Virus record (IMG/VR): IMGVR_UViG_3300045136_000266
Coordinates: 1-23,619 of that record
Reading direction: 5' to 3' (one strand)
Source: a virus
Length of the DNA: 23,619 bases
The notes beneath the pieces are model-generated. The model was not told where the DNA came from, did no database searches, and saw only the letters and a program-made list of their open reading frames with translations. Positions 20,900 to 23,619 of this stretch are shown in pieces (positions within the stretch are counted from its first letter, which is position 1; every line of letters begins with the position of its first letter). Position numbers and translations under genes: made by a program.

Positions 20900-22227
20900 A
20901 GTCGAGAGGATGCCCTGCGCCGTAGACAGATAAGGACGCTAAGACCGAGGAGGGCCAAGGCGGGAGCGCTAATCTTAAGTAGCTCCTCCGCTGATAGAGC
21001 AATGCCCGGCAGTTCAGCTATCGGCAGCCCGTCGGGGTGAAACTCCGGGTCATTCGTAGCGATTACGTCAAGCGCTGCGAGGCCCTCCGGGACGACCAGA
21101 TCGACACCGTAGTTGATAACGCCGTCACCCGCCGCGTCCGTTACGACCGTCAGGTCCGGGGCAATTACCGGCGGCTCCGCGGAGCGGGCGGCATCCCGGT
21201 CTTCACTGCGGGTCGGCGGCGACGGCGGCTTAGGCGACGGCGTTAGAGCGGGGACGTTCGATCTTAAAACCGGCGGTGGCGTCGGCGGCTGCCGAAGATG
21301 CGGGTTCGCCTCATAGCTAAAGAGGACGTACCCGTCCGGACGGAGCACGCCGCGGACGTGCACAACTCGTCCGCCGAGGGTCACGGCGTAAACCCCCTCG
21401 GTGCCCGCGTATACCCGCGCTGGCGTAGTCCGCGGTGGCGTCCGGCACCGGCCGCTATGACAGACCTGCGCGTTTACCGGCGCGGAGGCAAGCAGGATCA
21501 CTAGGAGGACGGCAGCCGCGAGCCGGCGCCGCGCGGTCAACGCGGTACGAAGACGGCGAAAAAGCAGGAGGGCGAGTAAGGCAAAGGCCGCAACGGAGAC
21601 GCCAGCAAAGAGCGCGGGCCGGGCTGGCAACCGCGTCCAAATCCACGCCCAGCCGTAGGCACCATCTACCCAGCGCCGAGCAAACTCCGCAGCGGGCATC
21701 CAGTGATACTTGCCCGGATCGTTGTTATCGACGACTGATGCCCACTCCCCGGTCCGATAGTGGATCAGTGAGATCATGTGATGAATACGACGGTAGCCGT
21801 ACAGGGCACCGGTATTCATCGTCGCGCCGATCGGGTAGCCCTGGCGGGAGAGCTTATCGAGGATCGACGGGTCGCGGCCGACGTAACTCGCCCACTTCTC
21901 ATCCGGTAGTACCTGACTGACAAGCCGCTCAAGCTTATCTGGGGAGTATCCGCCCGGCCGCCGCTTTGCTGTCCGCCAGAGCGTCGAGGCCGTCCCGCCC
22001 TCTAGCCCCGGGACGCCCTGGTACTGCCCGTTCGCGAGGATTGACGCGATGACGCATAGGCCGGCGCCGTCGATCCCGCCCTCATTACGGACGTGCATCG
22101 AGGGCGGGATCGGGGCGGTCGCCCGGACGCCCCGGTACTCAGGCACCGTCAGTGCTATTTCGCCACGGCTATCCGGGATCGGCCCCGGCTGACTAGCGAG
22201 GGCCAAGAGGACTAGCACGGCACGCAT
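20887..22227 (-). CDS. Membrane-anchored papain/C39-like cysteine peptidase
   Basis: A 446-residue protein starting at ATG 22225-22227. Residues 1-13 are a hydrophobic signal-type start. The segment from about 45 to 200 has the order of a papain-fold (C39-like) peptidase: Cys58 in GIDGAGLCVIASILANGQ, then His149-His150 in YRRIHHMISLIHY, then Asn168-Asn169-Asp170 in ASVVDNNDPGKYHW. Membrane segments lie at about 205-223 and 236-250, the second ending in a signal-like SAPVNAQV. A beta domain (about 268-305), a Pro-rich linker and a third membrane segment (about 418-436) follow. The peptidase part would face the outside of the inner membrane if the start acts as a signal. Activity against cell wall or host peptides is possible but unproved. 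Confidence 0.72.
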   Translation of the reverse strand: MRAVLVLLALASQPGPIPDSRGEIALTVPEYRGVRATAPIPPSMHVRNEGGIDGAGLCVIASILANGQYQGVPGLEGGTASTLWRTAKRRPGGYSPDKLERLVSQVLPDEKWASYVGRDPSILDKLSRQGYPIGATMNTGALYGYRRIHHMISLIHYRTGEWASVVDNNDPGKYHWMPAAEFARRWVDGAYGWAWIWTRLPARPALFAGVSVAAFALLALLLFRRLRTALTARRRLAAAVLLVILLASAPVNAQVCHSGRCRTPPRTTPARVYAGTEGVYAVTLGGRVVHVRGVLRPDGYVLFSYEANPHLRQPPTPPPVLRSNVPALTPSPKPPSPPTRSEDRDAARSAEPPVIAPDLTVVTDAAGDGVINYGVDLVVPEGLAALDVIATNDPEFHPDGLPIAELPGIALSAEELLKISAPALALLGLSVLICLRRRASSRLCHR

Positions 22228-22236
22228 TAGGGCATC

Positions 22237-22470
22237 TCAGCGGCGTTCAGAGCGGAGCAGCAGGCCGGCGACTAGGCCAGCCGCGACAACGGCGAGGGCG
22301 GCTAGGCCACCGACGGCGACCCCGGTGCGGAAGCCGTCGGCCCAAACGAGACCGGCAAGCGTCCGTACTAGCCCGCCGAGGCCCTCGGCCTTAACCGCGG
22401 CGATAGCAGTTTCGAGATCATCCGGCTTACTAGCGGCGACCTGGGCGAGCAGGAGCAGGGGGGATATCAT
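22237..22470 (-). CDS. Small membrane protein, 77 aa
   Basis: The ATG overlaps the stop codon of the zinc-ribbon gene as ATGA (22467-22470). The protein begins MISPLLLLAQVAASKPDD, a possible signal sequence ending near VAA-SK, and has a C-terminal membrane helix (about 50-71, GVAVGGLAALAVVAAGLVAGLLL) with a basic tail (RSERR). The function is unknown. Its place before the peptidase gene suggests a membrane complex. Confidence 0.7.
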   Translation of the reverse strand: MISPLLLLAQVAASKPDDLETAIAAVKAEGLGGLVRTLAGLVWADGFRTGVAVGGLAALAVVAAGLVAGLLLRSERR

Positions 22471-23156
22471 CCGGCGGCGACCTCCGGAGCGGGGGCCGTT
22501 GAGAGCGTCGCGACAACACGCCCGTGACGGTCAAGAACGAGCGACCAGTCCGGAAGCTGACCGATCTGTGCGAGCCACGCCCGCGCGGCCTCGCAGCGGC
22601 GCCGCGCGGGGCCGGAGGCGGGCAACTCGCCCGGCCTATCTATAGCCCCGCGGTAGCCGTTGTATAGCCGGCGACGGTCACGTTCCGAGAGGATCGGCCC
22701 GGAGGGCGAGGCCGCCCGCCGGCACGGTATGTGTTTACTCCGCTTGCGCTCCGCCCGGCCGGTCTCATCGGCAAACCGCTGCAGTCGAAGTCGGGTCTCG
22801 TTTGCGGCGCTCATCGAGTCGCAGCGTACGCAATAGGTCGCGTCAGCAACCGGCCCCGAGGACGCAGTGACGCTGCCGCGGCAGGTCGGACAACGATCGG
22901 GCGACCAAGTCCCGCCGCGGTCGCGACGCCGAAAGATCCGCACGCCGTGCACGGTTACCTCGTCCGCCTCGCCGATCGCCTCGGGCGGGCCAGGGGCGTG
23001 AAACGGCGGCGGCTCTTTCGCGGCGCCGAAACGGTGATCAGGCGTTAGTTGAGCACAGCCGAGGAGGATGACCGTTGGGGGCGGGACGTAAGCGCGGTGC
23101 CCCGGGAGGCGGCGGTCGCGGGCGGCTTTAGCGGGCGGCGTCGGCGCGTCGGACAC
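22467..23156 (-). CDS. Zinc-ribbon protein of unknown function
   Basis: A 229-residue protein starting at GTG 23154-23156. The centre carries a four-cysteine zinc ribbon, CPTC (Cys89, Cys92) and CVRC (Cys109, Cys112). The rest is basic (ETGRAERKRSKHIPCRRA, LSERDRRRLYNGYRGAI). The N-terminal 60 residues are Pro-rich. A C-terminal segment, RCEAARAWLAQIGQLPDWSLVLDRHGRVVATL, looks folded. It could bind nucleic acid. It overlaps the preceding gene by 29 bp and the next by 4 bp. Confidence 0.72.
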   Translation of the reverse strand: MSDAPTPPAKAARDRRLPGHRAYVPPPTVILLGCAQLTPDHRFGAAKEPPPFHAPGPPEAIGEADEVTVHGVRIFRRRDRGGTWSPDRCPTCRGSVTASSGPVADATYCVRCDSMSAANETRLRLQRFADETGRAERKRSKHIPCRRAASPSGPILSERDRRRLYNGYRGAIDRPGELPASGPARRRCEAARAWLAQIGQLPDWSLVLDRHGRVVATLSTAPAPEVAAG

Positions 23157-23418
23157 AGGCCAAATCCTCCTGAAGTGCGACGATCGCCGCGATTCCTCGC
23201 GTAACGGTTGGTTGCGTAACGCCGAAGATGCGCGCGATCAAGCGGTGACTCCAGCGGCTTACGCGGCCAGTGACGGGGTCCGGCGTGCCGGCCGTGCTGA
23301 GATACCACCAGAGAAAATTGCGCCGCGCCAGGATCTGGGTCGCGTCAAGGTCCTCGGGACGGCCCGGCGGAGAGGCGCTAATCCCTGGACCAAAGTCAGT
23401 AGCCAAAGCAAATTTCAT
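23128..23418 (-). CDS. Small helix-turn-helix DNA-binding protein
   Basis: A 96-residue version starting at ATG 23416-23418 is preferred. Upstream in-frame starts at 23478 (ATG) and 23523 (TTG) have no SD and add Arg/Thr-rich sequence; the chosen start has only a weak GGATCG. The C-terminal half holds a helix-turn-helix: SHRLIARIFGVTQPTVTRGIAAI, with the turn at GVTQPTV. It may regulate the leftward accessory operon that it begins. The family is not named. Confidence 0.65.
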   Translation of the reverse strand: MKFALATDFGPGISASPPGRPEDLDATQILARRNFLWWYLSTAGTPDPVTGRVSRWSHRLIARIFGVTQPTVTRGIAAIVALQEDLACVRRADAAR

Positions 23419-23619
23419 GGGCGATCGATCCGGTCTTACGGTGCGAACTGATTGGCCGCAGCCTACCGCCCTTGCCATTACGTGCGTGCCGCGATACGCC
23501 GTCGCGGCGTCACACGCGCGCAAACCGTACGCTCGATATCACTTCCGGCCCCTTTGACGTGATACCCGCCCCCCCCCGCACCGATCGTGGTACGTCGCCT
23601 GACAGCCGTCAACTCGACT

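Noticed and set aside
23584-23612. Possible minus-strand promoter (TTGACG, 17 bp, CACGAT)
   Set aside because: The -10 box matches only 3 of 6; not enough without transcript data.

Overview
The window is a GC-rich stretch of a tailed-phage (Caudoviricetes) genome or prophage. It carries a complete HK97-type packaging and head module, most of a neck/tail-start module, and an accessory block. Almost everything is on the minus strand and is read from right to left, with short gaps or 1-47 bp overlaps. The exception is a two-gene plus-strand island at 14594-15407. No integrase, replication gene, rRNA, tRNA or CRISPR was seen. Strong Shine-Dalgarno sequences, frequent GTG starts and a CsrA-like protein indicate a bacterial host. 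The host phylum cannot be read from the sequence; a planctomycete-like host is only a guess from the style of the accessory proteins.

Right block (23418 to 15324, minus): a small helix-turn-helix protein, a zinc-ribbon protein, a membrane cluster (77 aa, a 446 aa membrane-anchored papain/C39-like peptidase, 115 aa), an HTH-metallophosphoesterase, and two tiny membrane proteins of 46 and 55 aa. Then comes a four-gene overlapping cassette: ParB-fold protein, double-ParB-methyltransferase fusion, HAD-like protein, CmoA-like methyltransferase. The cassette looks like one biochemical pathway and may use carboxy-SAM. That last point is inference.

Centre (14594-15407, plus): a sigma70-type promoter and two small unknown genes, each preceded by a copy of the same GC-rich hairpin. 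The promoter overlaps an opposing minus-strand promoter that faces the lysis/packaging operon.

Left block (14550 to 1, minus): holin-like protein, CsrA-like protein, membrane coiled-coil protein, small and large terminase, portal, minor head protein, prohead protease, major capsid protein, a decoration-like protein, connector, head-closure protein, a gp10-like neck function that appears split over two genes, a glycine-rich tail fibre with a small companion, tail terminator, a small structural protein and the start of a probable tail-tube gene.

The most striking feature is the portal/minor-head junction. The minor-head reading frame has no usable start codon over its first half. It overlaps the portal frame at a correctly phased slippery heptamer (CCCTTTC), with an SD-like GGGAGG 10 nt upstream and two perfect stem-loops downstream. 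This is the architecture of a programmed -1 frameshift that would make a portal-minor head fusion of about 1004 aa.
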